A stretch of 64,000 nucleotides of DNA from Moraxella sp. VT-16-12 (GCF_002224245.2 NZ_NKHK02000006.1:90825-154824), one strand, 5' to 3'; shown: positions 1 to 9,583, counted from the first letter of the stretch. Program-made: numbers and translations. Notes: generated from the letters alone by a model not told the origin.

Positions 1-96
1 ATGATTTTGCTCAATTTTTTATCAAAAAATAAGGAGTAAAAAATCCAAAAAATGGTCATCACAAGATTGATGGTTAAGGATAAATATTTAGGTAGA

Positions 97-1302
97 TTAA
101 TGTTTGTTTTTAATACAGACCAAATTATCATGTCTGTCTTTGTCCACAAGTTTACAGTTTGATACAAGTGATTGATACACTGCTAAAGTGCTAGCGACCA
201 TTTGCTCAATCAAATACTCATGGGGCATGGCGGGGCGTAGAGGGTTTTGTAGGTGGGATTTGATGGCTCTGCATAAAGCAAAAGCAGTTTGTTCTTTGAC
301 TAAGCCTTGGGGATAGATGGCGGTCAAAATATCAGCAAATGCCCCTTTTGCCCAACCGACCACAGGCGTGCCAAGATGGATGGCTTGAATGGCGGTAATA
401 CCAATGCTTTCAGGGCGTTCAGCAAGTGCCAGTACAACATTGGCAGATGAGAGCCATTCTTTTAGGTCAGGGGGATTTCTGCCGATAAATGTTACTTTAT
501 CGCTTAGTCCTAGGGCATATAATCGCTGGGTAAATTCTTCTTGGGCGACATCTTGGTCGGTTAGGTTGTGTTCGGTATCTTCGGTGATGATGACATGAAT
601 GTTGGGGAATTTTATTTGTAGATTACCCAAAATATCTATCAACCATTCTTGACCATACTGTGTGCCGATGGGTGTTGGAAAAATGAGCCATTTTTTGTGT
701 TCTAATTCTGGATATTGAGCAAAAACATTGTGCAGCCAATAAACAGACGAATGATGGCGGTAGGGGTATTTTTTTGGGTCTATGCCACGACGAATACAAA
801 CTGTGTGAAAGGGGAATTTTTGAATGTTGTGTTCTTCTTTTTTTTGGGCGAGTTTTTCTTTAAGATATTTATCAATACTTCTAGAAGCGGTAATGATGAC
901 ATCTGAAAAAAACAACGCTTTACTATAATGATTGAGTGGATAAAATCCATACATGGTTGCCACGATTTTGGGTTTTTTGTCGGCAGGCAGGGGGCGTGTT
1001 GCCCAATGCAATATCCAAGCAGGCGTGCGAGAATGTACATGAACAACATCAGGACAATGCTGTTTGATGAGTTTTCTAAGTTTAAAAATTTGCCTTAGCG
1101 ACCACCAAGATTTTTTTGGCATGGGCAAACGATAGTACAAAGTATCATCACGCAGCAGGCGAGTAACCAGCTCATCATCAAAAGAAGCCGCACCAATGAC
1201 GATGGAGCGATGACCTGCTTTGGCTAGGGCGTGGGTGATGGCATAAATGCCCCGTTCAGCTTCATCATGCTTTAATGATGACGATAAGTGCATGACTTTC
1301 AT
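97..1302 (-). CDS. Glycosyltransferase, GT4-like (GT-B fold)
   Basis: The 401-residue protein has the two-domain GT-B layout. Its N-terminus reads HDEAERGIYAITHALAKAGH, the usual acceptor-side segment of GT4 enzymes. Its C-terminal half has a RPESIGITAIQAIHLGTPVV-type segment, which corresponds to the nucleotide-sugar binding E-x7-E region. There is no signal peptide or membrane segment, so it probably acts on the cytoplasmic face of the membrane in LOS or other glycan assembly. The donor and acceptor cannot be read from the sequence. The gene lies 6 bp downstream of the peroxiredoxin gene on the same strand, so the two may be cotranscribed. An in-frame ATG three codons later is an alternative start. 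Confidence 0.8.
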   Translation of the reverse strand: MKVMHLSSSLKHDEAERGIYAITHALAKAGHRSIVIGAASFDDELVTRLLRDDTLYYRLPMPKKSWWSLRQIFKLRKLIKQHCPDVVHVHSRTPAWILHWATRPLPADKKPKIVATMYGFYPLNHYSKALFFSDVIITASRSIDKYLKEKLAQKKEEHNIQKFPFHTVCIRRGIDPKKYPYRHHSSVYWLHNVFAQYPELEHKKWLIFPTPIGTQYGQEWLIDILGNLQIKFPNIHVIITEDTEHNLTDQDVAQEEFTQRLYALGLSDKVTFIGRNPPDLKEWLSSANVVLALAERPESIGITAIQAIHLGTPVVGWAKGAFADILTAIYPQGLVKEQTAFALCRAIKSHLQNPLRPAMPHEYLIEQMVASTLAVYQSLVSNCKLVDKDRHDNLVCIKNKH

Positions 1303-1308
1303 GACATA

Positions 1309-1797
1309 TCACAAAAGTTCAAGTAATGTTTTGACATGGTCTTTGGCTTTGACATTGCGATAACTTGCCACCATCTGTCCATCTTTATCAAACACAAAGG
1401 TGGAACGCACCACGCCCAGATGGGTCTTGCCGTACATCATTTTTTCTTTGATGACATCAAAATGTTTGCACAAGGTTTCGTCTGTGTCGCTGATAAGGGC
1501 GATACTAAGCTCTTTTTTGTAAATAAAATTACTGTGAGATTTCACACCATCACGAGATACGCCGATGACCACATAACCTTTTTGGGCAAAGCTGGCTAAT
1601 TCATGACTAAAATCAGTTGCTTGCAGTGAGCAGCCTTGGGTGTTATCCTTTGGGTAAAAATACAAAATTAAGCCTTTTTTGTGTGCCGTGAGATACTCTT
1701 TTAAAACAATATTTTCATCTATCATGCCGTTGTTGCTTTGATAAACCAGTCTAACGGCAAAATCAGGCAGGGCGATGGTTTCTTGGGTGTTTTTCAT
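1309..1797 (-). CDS. bcp: Peroxiredoxin, Bcp/PrxQ family
   Basis: A 162-residue thioredoxin-fold peroxidase that would reduce peroxides with thiols in the cytoplasm. The active-site segment YFYPKDNTQGCS carries the Pro-x3-Thr-x2-Cys signature, with the peroxidatic Cys at residue 56. Many Bcp proteins have a resolving Cys five residues later; here that position is Thr. The only other obvious Cys is near residue 108 (ETLCKHF), so the enzyme may be 1-Cys or use a distal resolving Cys. No good Shine-Dalgarno sequence precedes the ATG. It lies just upstream of the glycosyltransferase gene and diverges from the purine permease gene. Confidence 0.88.
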   Translation of the reverse strand: MKNTQETIALPDFAVRLVYQSNNGMIDENIVLKEYLTAHKKGLILYFYPKDNTQGCSLQATDFSHELASFAQKGYVVIGVSRDGVKSHSNFIYKKELSIALISDTDETLCKHFDVIKEKMMYGKTHLGVVRSTFVFDKDGQMVASYRNVKAKDHVKTLLELL

Positions 1798-1955
1798 AAG
1801 GATAAATGTGATATAAAATTGCTTATTTTACCTAAAAACATCAAGATTTACTATATGGCAGTTTTGTAAAATTTCTCAGGAAAAATTTGTCAAAATTGTT
1901 GCCATACGGTAAAATTATCCGCTCATTTGATTTGGCAAAAATTTTAAGGCGTTTT

Positions 1956-3269
1956 ATGTCTTTGCTTTCTTTTTTTAAAATAAATGAACGTGGCTCAACA
2001 GTTCGTCAAGAGATTATTGCAGGTTTGACCACATTTTTGGCAATGGTGTATTCGGTGATTGTTGTGCCTAGTATGCTTGCTGATGCAGGATTTCCTGCCG
2101 AATCGGTCTATATTGCTACATGTTTGGTGGCAGGGTTTGGCTCTATTTTGATTGGCGTGTTTGCCAATGTGCCAATGGCGATAGGCTGTGCCATCAGTTT
2201 GACGGCATTTACGGCATTTAGTCTGGTATTAGGACAAAAAATCGCCATACCTGTTGCTTTGGGGGCGATTTTTTTAATGGGGGTGGCATTTACGCTGATT
2301 TCAGTAACGGGCATTCGTGCATGGATTTTAAAGAATTTGCCCAGTTCCATTGCTCACGGGGCAGGGATTGGTATCGGGCTATTTTTGCTACTTATCGCTG
2401 CTAATGGTGTGGGACTTGTTGTGGCAAATGATGCTGGATTGCCTGTCAAAATGGGTGAATTTACGTCCTTTGGCGTGATGATGTCGCTGATCGGTTTGGC
2501 AAGTATCATTGGACTTGAAAAACGTCAAGTTAAGGGCGGTATTTTGTGGGTGATTATCGCCATCACCATTGTGGGACTGATTTTTGACCCTAATGTAAAA
2601 TTTGGCGGTTCAGTGTTTAAACTGCCTGTGGTTTCAGGTGAGTCGCTGTTTGGGGCGATGGACATTATGGGGGCATTAAATGCGGCGGTGTTGCCTGTGG
2701 TGTTTGCTCTTGTGATGACGGCGGTATTTGATGCCACAGGAACGATTCGTGCGGTGGCAGGGCAAGCAGGTTTGATTGATAAAGATGGTCAAATCATCGG
2801 TGGGGGCAAGGCTTTAACCGCAGATTCTATGTCAAGTTTGATGTCTGGTGTGTTTGGTACAGCACCTGCTGCGGTTTATATTGAGTCGGCAGCAGGAACG
2901 GCAGTGGGTGGCAAAACAGGATTGGTGGCAGTCATTGTGGGTGTGTTGTTTTTGCTGATGTTGTTTTTTCAGCCTTTGGCATTTTTAGTGCCAAGCTATG
3001 CCACCGCTCCTGCACTGATGTATGTGGGTTTGCTCATGCTAAGTAATGTCTCAAAACTTGATTTTGATGACTTTGTGGGGGCGATGAGCGGTTTGGTTTG
3101 TGCAGTATTTATTGTTTTGACAGCAAATATCGTTACGGGCATCATGCTTGGTTTTGGTTTGTTGGTGCTGGGGCGTGTCATCTGTGGCGAATTTAAAAAA
3201 CTTAATATTGGTACGGTGATTATTGCAGTGGCACTTGTGGCGTTTTATGCCTTGGGTTATGCCATCTAA
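1956..3269 (+). CDS. Purine permease, NCS2 AzgA/PbuG type
   Basis: A polytopic inner-membrane protein that probably imports guanine, hypoxanthine or adenine by proton symport. The N-terminal segment [20 protein letters not shown] is typical of the AzgA/PbuG branch of NCS2. About 12 hydrophobic segments follow, with the Gly-rich helices and the [11 protein letters not shown] segment of this family. The reading frame stays open up to a TTG at 1887. I prefer the ATG at 1956 because it has AAGG six bases upstream and gives the usual family N-terminus, but the TTG also has an AGGA at good spacing, so 23 extra residues are possible. Substrate specificity is inferred from the family only. Confidence 0.85.
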   Translation: MSLLSFFKINERGSTVRQEIIAGLTTFLAMVYSVIVVPSMLADAGFPAESVYIATCLVAGFGSILIGVFANVPMAIGCAISLTAFTAFSLVLGQKIAIPVALGAIFLMGVAFTLISVTGIRAWILKNLPSSIAHGAGIGIGLFLLLIAANGVGLVVANDAGLPVKMGEFTSFGVMMSLIGLASIIGLEKRQVKGGILWVIIAITIVGLIFDPNVKFGGSVFKLPVVSGESLFGAMDIMGALNAAVLPVVFALVMTAVFDATGTIRAVAGQAGLIDKDGQIIGGGKALTADSMSSLMSGVFGTAPAAVYIESAAGTAVGGKTGLVAVIVGVLFLLMLFFQPLAFLVPSYATAPALMYVGLLMLSNVSKLDFDDFVGAMSGLVCAVFIVLTANIVTGIMLGFGLLVLGRVICGEFKKLNIGTVIIAVALVAFYALGYAI

Positions 3270-3279
3270 GGGGTGAGCG

Positions 3280-3768
3280 ATGATAAAAATCGGACAAGGC
3301 ATTGATGTTCATGCCTTTACAGATGGGGATTTTGTTGTGCTTGGTGGCGTGCAGATTCCCCACACGCATGGCATCAAAGCCCATTCAGATGGCGATGTGA
3401 TATTGCACGCATTGTGCGATGCTCTTTTGGGGGCATTGGCACTTGGCGATATTGGACAGCATTTTCCTGATACTGACCCTGCTTTTAAGGGGGCAGACAG
3501 TAAAGTGCTACTACAACACGTTTATGAGCTTGTTAAAAATAAAGGCTATGTGTTGGGCAATGCTGACATTACTGTCATCGCTGAACGCCCAAAACTTGCC
3601 CCACATCACACCGCCATTTGTGAGTGCATTGCAAATAATTTGGGCGTACAACGTGAGCAAATTAGCCTAAAAGCCACCACCAATGAAAAAATGGGCTGGA
3701 TTGGGCGTGGCGAAGGCATTTATGCCAGTGCGGTGGTGTTATTATTTGCACACAATTATCCAAAATAA
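3280..3768 (+). CDS. ispF: 2-C-methyl-D-erythritol 2,4-cyclodiphosphate synthase
   Basis: This enzyme of the MEP isoprenoid pathway converts the CDP-ME 2-phosphate intermediate to the cyclodiphosphate, releasing CMP. The 162 residues are full length. The zinc ligands Asp9, His11 and His43 are visible in GQGIDVHAF and [13 protein letters not shown], and [11 protein letters not shown] and the [16 protein letters not shown]-terminus are typical. The residue before Gly-Ile-Asp, usually His, is Gln here. AAGGGG precedes the ATG. The gene follows the permease by 10 bp and may share its transcript. Confidence 0.97.
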   Translation: MIKIGQGIDVHAFTDGDFVVLGGVQIPHTHGIKAHSDGDVILHALCDALLGALALGDIGQHFPDTDPAFKGADSKVLLQHVYELVKNKGYVLGNADITVIAERPKLAPHHTAICECIANNLGVQREQISLKATTNEKMGWIGRGEGIYASAVVLLFAHNYPK

Positions 3769-3771
3769 GTA

Positions 3772-3799
3772 TTGAAAAATATCTTATCACCTTTATAAT
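3772..3799 (+). promoter_or_regulatory. Sigma70 promoter for grxD
   Basis: TTGAAA at 3772-3777 and a consensus TATAAT at 3794-3799 are separated by 16 bp. They lie in the gap between ispF and grxD, about 34 bp before the grxD start. Confidence 0.7.
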
Positions 3800-3832
3800 A
3801 GCACAGATTTACTCAATATTTTGGAGACGGTC

Positions 3833-4168
3833 ATGACTGACATTAACCCTGAAATCAAATCTTTGATTGAAAACCAAATCAAAGACCACGCTGTTTTATT
3901 GTACATGAAAGGCACGCCCCAGTTTCCCCAATGCGGTTTTTCTGCTCGTGCCGTAGAAGTACTGACACAAATCGGCAGACCGTTTGCCTTTGTAAATATT
4001 CTAGAAAACCCTGAGATTCGTAGCACCTTGCCACTGATTGCCAACTGGCCAACATTCCCACAACTGTGGGTCAATGGTGAGCTGATTGGTGGTAGCGATA
4101 TTATTTTGCAAATGTATCAATCAGGCGAATTAAAGCCATTGATTGAAGAGCATAGCCCAGAAGTTTAA
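3833..4168 (+). CDS. grxD: Monothiol glutaredoxin, Grx4 type
   Basis: A 111-residue single-domain glutaredoxin that binds and transfers [2Fe-2S] clusters with glutathione. The monothiol active site CGFS is at residues 34-37, preceded by YMKGTPQFPQ; WPTFPQLWVNGELIGGSDI provides the glutathione and TVP-like elements. The frame is open from a TTG at 3821, but the ATG at 3833 has GGAG six bases upstream and is the likely start. It has its own promoter and a strong terminator directly downstream. Confidence 0.95.
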   Translation: MTDINPEIKSLIENQIKDHAVLLYMKGTPQFPQCGFSARAVEVLTQIGRPFAFVNILENPEIRSTLPLIANWPTFPQLWVNGELIGGSDIILQMYQSGELKPLIEEHSPEV

Positions 4169-4177
4169 TGCGATTAA

Positions 4178-4206
4178 AAAACGGTCATCATGACCGTTTT
4201 ATTTTT
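4178..4206 (+). terminator. Rho-independent terminator after grxD
   Basis: The stem AAAACGGTCA pairs with TGACCGTTTT across a three-base loop, followed by a T-rich tail. It separates grxD from dcd. Confidence 0.85.
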
Positions 4207-4229
4207 GGTGTTTTTATGACAAAAAGTGC

Positions 4230-4235
4230 TATAAT
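4230..4235 (+). promoter_or_regulatory. Probable -10 box of the dcd promoter
   Basis: A perfect TATAAT lies 25 bp before the dcd start, just past the grxD terminator. No good -35 hexamer is visible at standard spacing; TTGGTG is 19 bp upstream. Confidence 0.5.
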
Positions 4236-4259
4236 ATGCCCTTTTTGTAAGGGGGTTTT

Positions 4260-4829
4260 ATGTCCATCAAATCTGACCGTTGGATACGCCAAATGGCACA
4301 AGAGCATGGCATGATTGAGCCGTTTGAGCCGCAGCAGGTGCGTTATAATGAGCGTGGTGAAAAGCTAGTCAGTTATGGCACGTCAAGCTATGGCTATGAT
4401 GTTCGCTGTGCCAACGAATTTAAAGTTTTTACTAACGTGCACTCTGCCATTGTAGACCCCAAAAACTTTGATGAAAGAAGTTTTATTGATATTGTGGGGG
4501 ACGAGTGTATCATTCCGCCCAACTCCTTTGCTTTGGCTCGTACGGTAGAGTATTTTCGCATACCCCGTGATGTGCTGACCATTTGCTTGGGCAAATCCAC
4601 TTATGCTCGCTGTGGTATCATTGTCAATGTTACGCCCTTGGAGCCAGAGTGGGAAGGTCATGTTACTTTGGAGTTTAGCAACACCACCAATCTACCTGCC
4701 CGCATTTATGCTGGGGAAGGCGTGGCACAAATGCTCTTTTTTCAAAGCGATGAAGTGTGTGAGACGTCTTATAAAGACCGTGGTGGCAAATACCAAGGGC
4801 AAACCGGTGTAACCTTGCCTAAAACTTAA
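4260..4829 (+). CDS. dcd: dCTP deaminase
   Basis: Deaminates dCTP to dUTP, feeding dUMP and then dTTP synthesis. The 189 residues match the family length. Recognisable segments are [16 protein letters not shown], the active-site region [34 protein letters not shown] with its Arg and Glu, and the C-terminal [16 protein letters not shown] that closes over the nucleotide. AAGGGGG precedes the ATG. Enzyme of a trimer in the cytoplasm by family knowledge. Confidence 0.97.
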   Translation: MSIKSDRWIRQMAQEHGMIEPFEPQQVRYNERGEKLVSYGTSSYGYDVRCANEFKVFTNVHSAIVDPKNFDERSFIDIVGDECIIPPNSFALARTVEYFRIPRDVLTICLGKSTYARCGIIVNVTPLEPEWEGHVTLEFSNTTNLPARIYAGEGVAQMLFFQSDEVCETSYKDRGGKYQGQTGVTLPKT

Positions 4830-4859
4830 TTTCACACTTGCTTTTTATTAGGAAAATTT

Positions 4860-5147
4860 ATGTCAGACATTTATATTGAACAAACGCACAATTTTGATTT
4901 TGCTACTGCACGCACCCAAGCAAAACAATGGCTTGATGATGCACGCAAAGAATTTGGTTTTGATGCCACTTATCAAGAAGGGGCAAATCAAGACGTGGTT
5001 ACCATCAAAAAATCAGGCGTGGACGGACGAGCGGTTTTGACGGCAGATAAAGTGGTGTTTGAAGCTAATTTGGGATTTATTGCCAAACCTTTTAAAGGCA
5101 TGATAAGTGATGGTATCCAAGATGGCTTGATCAAATATTTTAGCTAG
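4860..5147 (+). CDS. Small PHA-granule-system (PHA_gran_rgn) family protein
   Basis: A 95-residue soluble protein with the pattern of the polyhydroxyalkanoic acid system family: an N-terminal IEQTHNFDFATARTQAKQW helix, a central DVVTIKKSGVDGRAVLTADKVVFEANLGF sheet segment and a C-terminal amphipathic KPFKGMISDGIQDGLIKYF tail. No PHA synthase gene is nearby, so the family name does not imply PHA storage here. It sits between dcd and dacB, and its stop codon overlaps the dacB ribosome binding site, which suggests translational coupling. Confidence 0.7.
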   Translation: MSDIYIEQTHNFDFATARTQAKQWLDDARKEFGFDATYQEGANQDVVTIKKSGVDGRAVLTADKVVFEANLGFIAKPFKGMISDGIQDGLIKYFS

Positions 5148-5155
5148 GACATTGT

Positions 5156-6631
5156 GTGAGATATTTTTTGAAATCTGCCTTGATGATGGTGGGCGTGTTG
5201 GCAATACAAACACAAGCAAATTTGCCTGACAGTATCGCCAAAAAAATCAGCGAACTGCAACTCACTGCCGACCAAGTCAGTTTGTGGGTGGCACCTGTGG
5301 GGTCAGATACGCCATTGATTAGCCATCATGCAGACACACTTCGTACGCCTGCTTCTACCCAAAAACTCATCACTACCGCCATTGCTTTACAAATGCTGGG
5401 TAAAGATTTTCGTTGGTTTACTCACGTTTATCATACAGGTGTTGTGGCAGATGGGGTGTTGTATGGCGATGTCATCATTGTGGGGCAAGGTGACCCATCT
5501 TTGACACATGAGCGTTTGGTTTCCTTGATGTCTTATTTGCCTGCCAAGGGTATCAGGCACATTCAAGGTGATATCATTGTGGATAATCGGGCGTTTTTTA
5601 ATGTCGCCCAAAACCCAAATGCCTTTGATGGCTATGGTCAAAGAGCCTATAATGCTCAGCCAAATGCTCTGCTTATTAATTATGGCACGGTAGAGATTGA
5701 TGTGTTGCCATCAGGCAGACAGGTATCAACAGGCGAGTTGGACAAAGCAGGCAGACTTGTCATGGGGTTTTTGTCAACTGGCGACAATAAAGTGGCGGTC
5801 AGAATTTTGCCCCCATTGGCGGATTTTCATGCACCAAGCAGTCTGACTGCCCAAAGCGGTGCGTGTGATGGCGAGCCATCTTTTCGTTTGTCCGACAATG
5901 CTTTACAAAGCACAGGCACGGCACGTTCGGCGTGTGGACGAGTCAGCTATTGGCTAAATTTTGCCGATGGCGATGATTTTATGATAAAAGCGGTAAAAGG
6001 TGTTTGGCAACAGCTTGACCCAAAATTCACCGGTCAAGTGCGTACGCCCAAAGCTTTTGAGACCCGCCCAAAAACACTGCCTTTGTTTAGCTTTCCATCA
6101 CGAGCATTGTCTCATCAGATTTATGACATTAACCAATATTCCAACAACGTCATGACCGAACAGGTGGCACTGTCTTTACCTTTGGCAGTGGGGCAAACAG
6201 TCAGCACTTATCCCAAAACTTTTGCTCTGATGGATGGTTGGTGGCAGTCGCATTTGTCATCACCTGCTCCCATCATGAGCCGAGCATCAGGGCTGTGCCG
6301 AGACTGCCAAGTCAGCGTAAAAGCGATGGGTGAACTGTTGGCTTATATGGCAAAACAAGATGATTTTGAGACATTTAAGCAGTCTTTGCCAGTTGCAGGG
6401 CGAACTGGTACGATGGCAAAGCTGGCATATCGTAACGCCAATCACCCCGCCATTGAAAGAGCGTTTATCAAAACAGGCACCCTAGATGATGTAACGAGTA
6501 TGGCAGGCTATGTGCTAGACAGTCAAAATAGACTGTATGTGGCGGTTGGCATGGTCAATGCTCCTAATGCATCTGGTCGGGGGGCGGTGGCGGTTTTAGA
6601 TGAAATGCTGGCAGTGGTCGCACAATCCTGA
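5156..6631 (+). CDS. dacB: D-alanyl-D-alanine carboxypeptidase/endopeptidase, PBP4 class
   Basis: A periplasmic class C penicillin-binding protein that trims and cleaves peptidoglycan cross-links. The 491 residues begin with a signal peptide (a short basic start then SALMMVGVLAIQTQA). The serine-hydrolase triad of motifs is complete: S-T-Q-K at residues 67-70, Ser-Asn-Asn near 328 (QYSNNVMTEQ) and Lys-Thr-Gly near 439 (FIKTGTLDDV). The start is a GTG; the AGGA six bases upstream overlaps the TAG stop of the preceding gene. Confidence 0.93.
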   Translation: MRYFLKSALMMVGVLAIQTQANLPDSIAKKISELQLTADQVSLWVAPVGSDTPLISHHADTLRTPASTQKLITTAIALQMLGKDFRWFTHVYHTGVVADGVLYGDVIIVGQGDPSLTHERLVSLMSYLPAKGIRHIQGDIIVDNRAFFNVAQNPNAFDGYGQRAYNAQPNALLINYGTVEIDVLPSGRQVSTGELDKAGRLVMGFLSTGDNKVAVRILPPLADFHAPSSLTAQSGACDGEPSFRLSDNALQSTGTARSACGRVSYWLNFADGDDFMIKAVKGVWQQLDPKFTGQVRTPKAFETRPKTLPLFSFPSRALSHQIYDINQYSNNVMTEQVALSLPLAVGQTVSTYPKTFALMDGWWQSHLSSPAPIMSRASGLCRDCQVSVKAMGELLAYMAKQDDFETFKQSLPVAGRTGTMAKLAYRNANHPAIERAFIKTGTLDDVTSMAGYVLDSQNRLYVAVGMVNAPNASGRGAVAVLDEMLAVVAQS

Positions 6632-6670
6632 CTAAAATATATACAAAATAATAACAAAATCCATTCATTA

Positions 6671-6698
6671 TGGGGTGTACAAACCTAAGTGCACCCCC
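6671..6698 (+). terminator. Stem-loop downstream of dacB
   Basis: GGGGTGTAC (6672-6680) pairs with GTGCACCCC (6689-6697) apart from one G-T wobble, with an eight-base loop. No T-run follows, so it could be an RNA 3' structure rather than a classical terminator. Confidence 0.45.
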
Positions 6699-6753
6699 TA
6701 CAATTAAAGTGTCTAAACATTCACTCAATTTATAGCCAGTTTTGGAGTTGATG

Positions 6754-8370
6754 ATGTCGCACTTAATCTCTGTACACTATCCTTTTAAGGAAGGCAAGTT
6801 GCCATTTAGTAAAGAGTTTTTCTTTTCACTGCTTGCTACCAGCTTGTCTTTGGATGTGGAAGAAAAAGTTCTCGTACTAAAAGAGTTGCCAAAACTCAAT
6901 GAAATTCAGATAATTAGCTTGGTTGAAGTTTGGATTGAGGAGCGTGTTAAGTTTGTTGAGCTTGGTAAAGAAAGCCCTGATGACATCAAAATACTGTCTG
7001 ATAAAATGGTTAAAGATTGGCAATCACTCAAACAGGCCTATGAGTTGCCTAAGCTGCTTGGTGAAAAAGAGCTGGTGCAACAAATTGAGCAATTATTACA
7101 AAATGTTGATTATCTTTCAGCATTAAAAATGGCAAAATTTCTTATGGGAGATGATGACAAAAATGATGATGAGACACAAACAAAAGATTCAATGACGCAT
7201 GAGCGTTTGAGACAGCAAGATGAACAGGTGAGTCAAACAAAACAGGAAGTAGAACAAAAAGCATTTAGCACATTTAGGGATTTGGGCTTAGATGAAGAGA
7301 TGGATAAGGGGTTTTCGGTTGATGTTGATATCCCCAAACTGATTGATGTCATGGATCAGCTTAGAGAGACTGTGATTGGACAAGAAGATGCGATATTTAT
7401 CCTGACTCCTATGCTGTACTATCATAAGCTATTTGCCACTCGCTTGATACAACAATACACGAAAACTGGCAAGGAAAGTCAGGTTGCATACGCAGGCGAT
7501 GATGACTGCCTTAGACAGCAACCTGTGTTATTGATGGGAGCAACAGGCACAGGTAAGACACATTTGGTCAAATATGCCACCAAGGCTTTTGATTTAAATG
7601 TGGTAACGGTGGACTGTTCAACTTTGGTAAGAACAGGCATTGTGGGTATCAATCTTGACACTGTTGGACGTATGATTTATGAAAGTGCTGACAGAGACAT
7701 GAGGATTGCTGAAACGTCTGTGGTGGTATTAGATGAGTTTGATAAACTGTTTTTAAATGAAGGCGGAAACCTAGAAATTGCCATGCAGTTATTAACAGTA
7801 TTAGAAGGTTCTGCACCATTTCCTGTGGAGCGGTATCATCAGGATAAATATTCTGATTATCCCATGAGTCTTTCATCAGAGCGAATGATGTTTATTGTGG
7901 TGGGCAGTTTTGGTGTTCATCAAAGCAATATGAAACGCCGCTTCAAGGGTTTTAGCCACGATGATTCTGATAAGACACCAAAAAATTATGACCACCTGTT
8001 TTTGAGTAAATGTGGTGTGCCTGATGAATTACTTGGACGTATTGGGCGCGCCATTTGTTTGAAGACATTAAGTGCTGATGATTATGTCAAAATCTTATAC
8101 CAAAGCCCAACATCGCCATGGAATGTGCTACAAAATCAGCTTAAAATGGTAAACTCCACAGCAGAGCTATCAAAAGAGCTTGTGACACACTTGATTGAAA
8201 ATAATCAAGAGGCGATTGATAAATTTGGGGCAAGGGGATTATATCAGGCATTTAGTTCCATGCCTGTTGTTGTAGCGGTCTTGGCTTATGCAGCATCTGC
8301 TGATTATGAGCATTTTGTCATAGAATACTATAATTATGCTACTGCTGATGGTAAGATGTTATGGTGGTGA
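6754..8370 (+). CDS. ClpX-like AAA+ ATPase with a non-canonical N-terminal region
   Basis: A 538-residue protein whose residues from about 190 match the ClpX/HslU AAA+ module. It has a VIGQEDAI box, Walker A GATGTGKT near 262-269, Walker B VVVLDEFDKL near 323-332, an arginine-finger-like LLGRIGRAI near 427 and a ClpX-style sensor-2 GARGL near 491. It departs from ClpX in three ways. There is no Cys4 zinc domain; residues 1-190 are an unrecognised helical, charged region. The pore-1 loop GYVG is replaced by GIVG, losing the aromatic grip. No IGF-type ClpP docking loop can be seen. The frame opens at TTG 6742, but ATG 6754 has GGAG six bases upstream. No protease gene is adjacent, so its partner and role are unknown. 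Confidence 0.75.
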   Translation: MSHLISVHYPFKEGKLPFSKEFFFSLLATSLSLDVEEKVLVLKELPKLNEIQIISLVEVWIEERVKFVELGKESPDDIKILSDKMVKDWQSLKQAYELPKLLGEKELVQQIEQLLQNVDYLSALKMAKFLMGDDDKNDDETQTKDSMTHERLRQQDEQVSQTKQEVEQKAFSTFRDLGLDEEMDKGFSVDVDIPKLIDVMDQLRETVIGQEDAIFILTPMLYYHKLFATRLIQQYTKTGKESQVAYAGDDDCLRQQPVLLMGATGTGKTHLVKYATKAFDLNVVTVDCSTLVRTGIVGINLDTVGRMIYESADRDMRIAETSVVVLDEFDKLFLNEGGNLEIAMQLLTVLEGSAPFPVERYHQDKYSDYPMSLSSERMMFIVVGSFGVHQSNMKRRFKGFSHDDSDKTPKNYDHLFLSKCGVPDELLGRIGRAICLKTLSADDYVKILYQSPTSPWNVLQNQLKMVNSTAELSKELVTHLIENNQEAIDKFGARGLYQAFSSMPVVVAVLAYAASADYEHFVIEYYNYATADGKMLWW

Positions 8371-8404
8371 GATGTTATATTGAGGCGTTTGTATGTCATA
8401 GGTG

Positions 8405-8707
8405 TTAAGGACACCCACAGCGTTTGTTGATGTTTACCAGAGCTTCTTCTATCAGCTGTTCGCTCACGCCTTTTTTGCGTAACTCATCAATAAATAATAC
8501 GTCATCAGCCAGCGAATAGCTACAATTATCACGGTCAAGCCCTTGACGGATATAATAACGTATCAAGCCTTGAATGGTATTAAAGCCATGTTCACTCATG
8601 GTGTGTTCTAAATGCTTAATAATCTCTTCGGATAATTTAAGGTGAACAGGTCGCATGATGATTTGGGGATGGTCAGAAAACTGATTTTTGATTTTGGGAG
8701 ATAACAT
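8405..8707 (-). CDS. Small RHH-like protein, unknown function
   Basis: About 100 residues. The RPVHLKLSEEIIKHLEHTMSEH segment followed by GFNTIQGLIRYYIRQGLD resembles a ribbon-helix-helix DNA-binding fold (beta strand, then two helices). The C-terminal part is acidic and ends with a Cys pair (KRCGCP). The open frame extends to 8743, but the ATG at 8707 has AAGGA at good spacing. It is convergent with the AAA+ gene, 34 bp away, and divergent from lolA. I cannot assign a target. Confidence 0.5.
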   Translation of the reverse strand: MLSPKIKNQFSDHPQIIMRPVHLKLSEEIIKHLEHTMSEHGFNTIQGLIRYYIRQGLDRDNCSYSLADDVLFIDELRKKGVSEQLIEEALVNINKRCGCP

Positions 8708-8893
8708 GACATTCCTTGATGATAAATAGCGATATGGTAGCAATATTTGAGAATTCTTTCAAGGGCGGTTGTAAATTTATGGTTAAAATTGCCTAAAAAT
8801 AGCAACAAAAACCCTTTAAATTTGCAAAAATCCCCTAGATTGCAACATAAAAACATGGCAAAATGCACGCATTATTAAAAATTAGGAGTCATT

Positions 8894-9529
8894 ATGTCAA
8901 ATCTTACATCGGTTATTAAATATTCTGTGGCGTTGTCAGCTGTGGCATTGGGTTTTGTGCTACCAACAATCAGTCATGCCAATACAGCCGTAACAAATTT
9001 AAACAAACTTTTGTCCAACACCAAGTCTATGACGGCAAATTTTGAGCAAACCACGAAGGCAAATGGACGTTCTAAGGTGTATCGTGGTAATATGGCGGTT
9101 CAACGTGGCAATCAATTTCGCTGGAACATCACATCGCCAGCTAAGCAGTTGATTGTGGTTAATGGCAGTACCATGTGGACACACGACCCCGACTTAAATC
9201 AAGCAACCAAACAATCAGTAACAAGCCAAGTGGGCGATACCCCTGCGGTGCTCCTATCGGGAGACCCCGCTCAAATCGCCAGAAGTTTTAACATCAGTCA
9301 GCCCAATCCTGCCAAAAACTATTATTTATTAACCCCCAAATCTGGCAGTTCTGAATTTCGTGATTTGTCCATCAGCTTTAATGGGGGGCGACCGGTTATG
9401 ATGGTGCTTAATGATAATTTGGGTCAGACCACCAGCATTAAATTTAGTAATATTAGCATGAACAAAAAAATCAACGCCAGCCAATTTAATTTTACACCCC
9501 CTGCTGGCACAGACGTGATTAACCAATAA
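8894..9529 (+). CDS. lolA: Outer-membrane lipoprotein carrier protein LolA
   Basis: A periplasmic chaperone that takes lipoproteins from LolCDE to LolB. The 211 residues start with a signal peptide (to about SHA, residue 29). The LolA fold is recognised in LLSNTKSMTANFEQTT, the NQFRWNITSPAKQLIVVNG strand region and SGDPAQIARSFNI. AGGAG precedes the ATG by six bases. A terminator follows directly, so it is probably a single-gene unit. Confidence 0.93.
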   Translation: MSNLTSVIKYSVALSAVALGFVLPTISHANTAVTNLNKLLSNTKSMTANFEQTTKANGRSKVYRGNMAVQRGNQFRWNITSPAKQLIVVNGSTMWTHDPDLNQATKQSVTSQVGDTPAVLLSGDPAQIARSFNISQPNPAKNYYLLTPKSGSSEFRDLSISFNGGRPVMMVLNDNLGQTTSIKFSNISMNKKINASQFNFTPPAGTDVINQ

Positions 9530-9552
9530 TTTATCTTGTAAGATTTATTAAC

Positions 9553-9583
9553 AAAAACCAAGTATCTTTATGCTTGGTTTTTT
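9553..9583 (+). terminator. Rho-independent terminator after lolA
   Basis: AAAAACCAAG pairs with CTTGGTTTTT around a TATCTTTATG loop, ending in a T-run. It isolates lolA from the nuo promoter. Confidence 0.85.
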
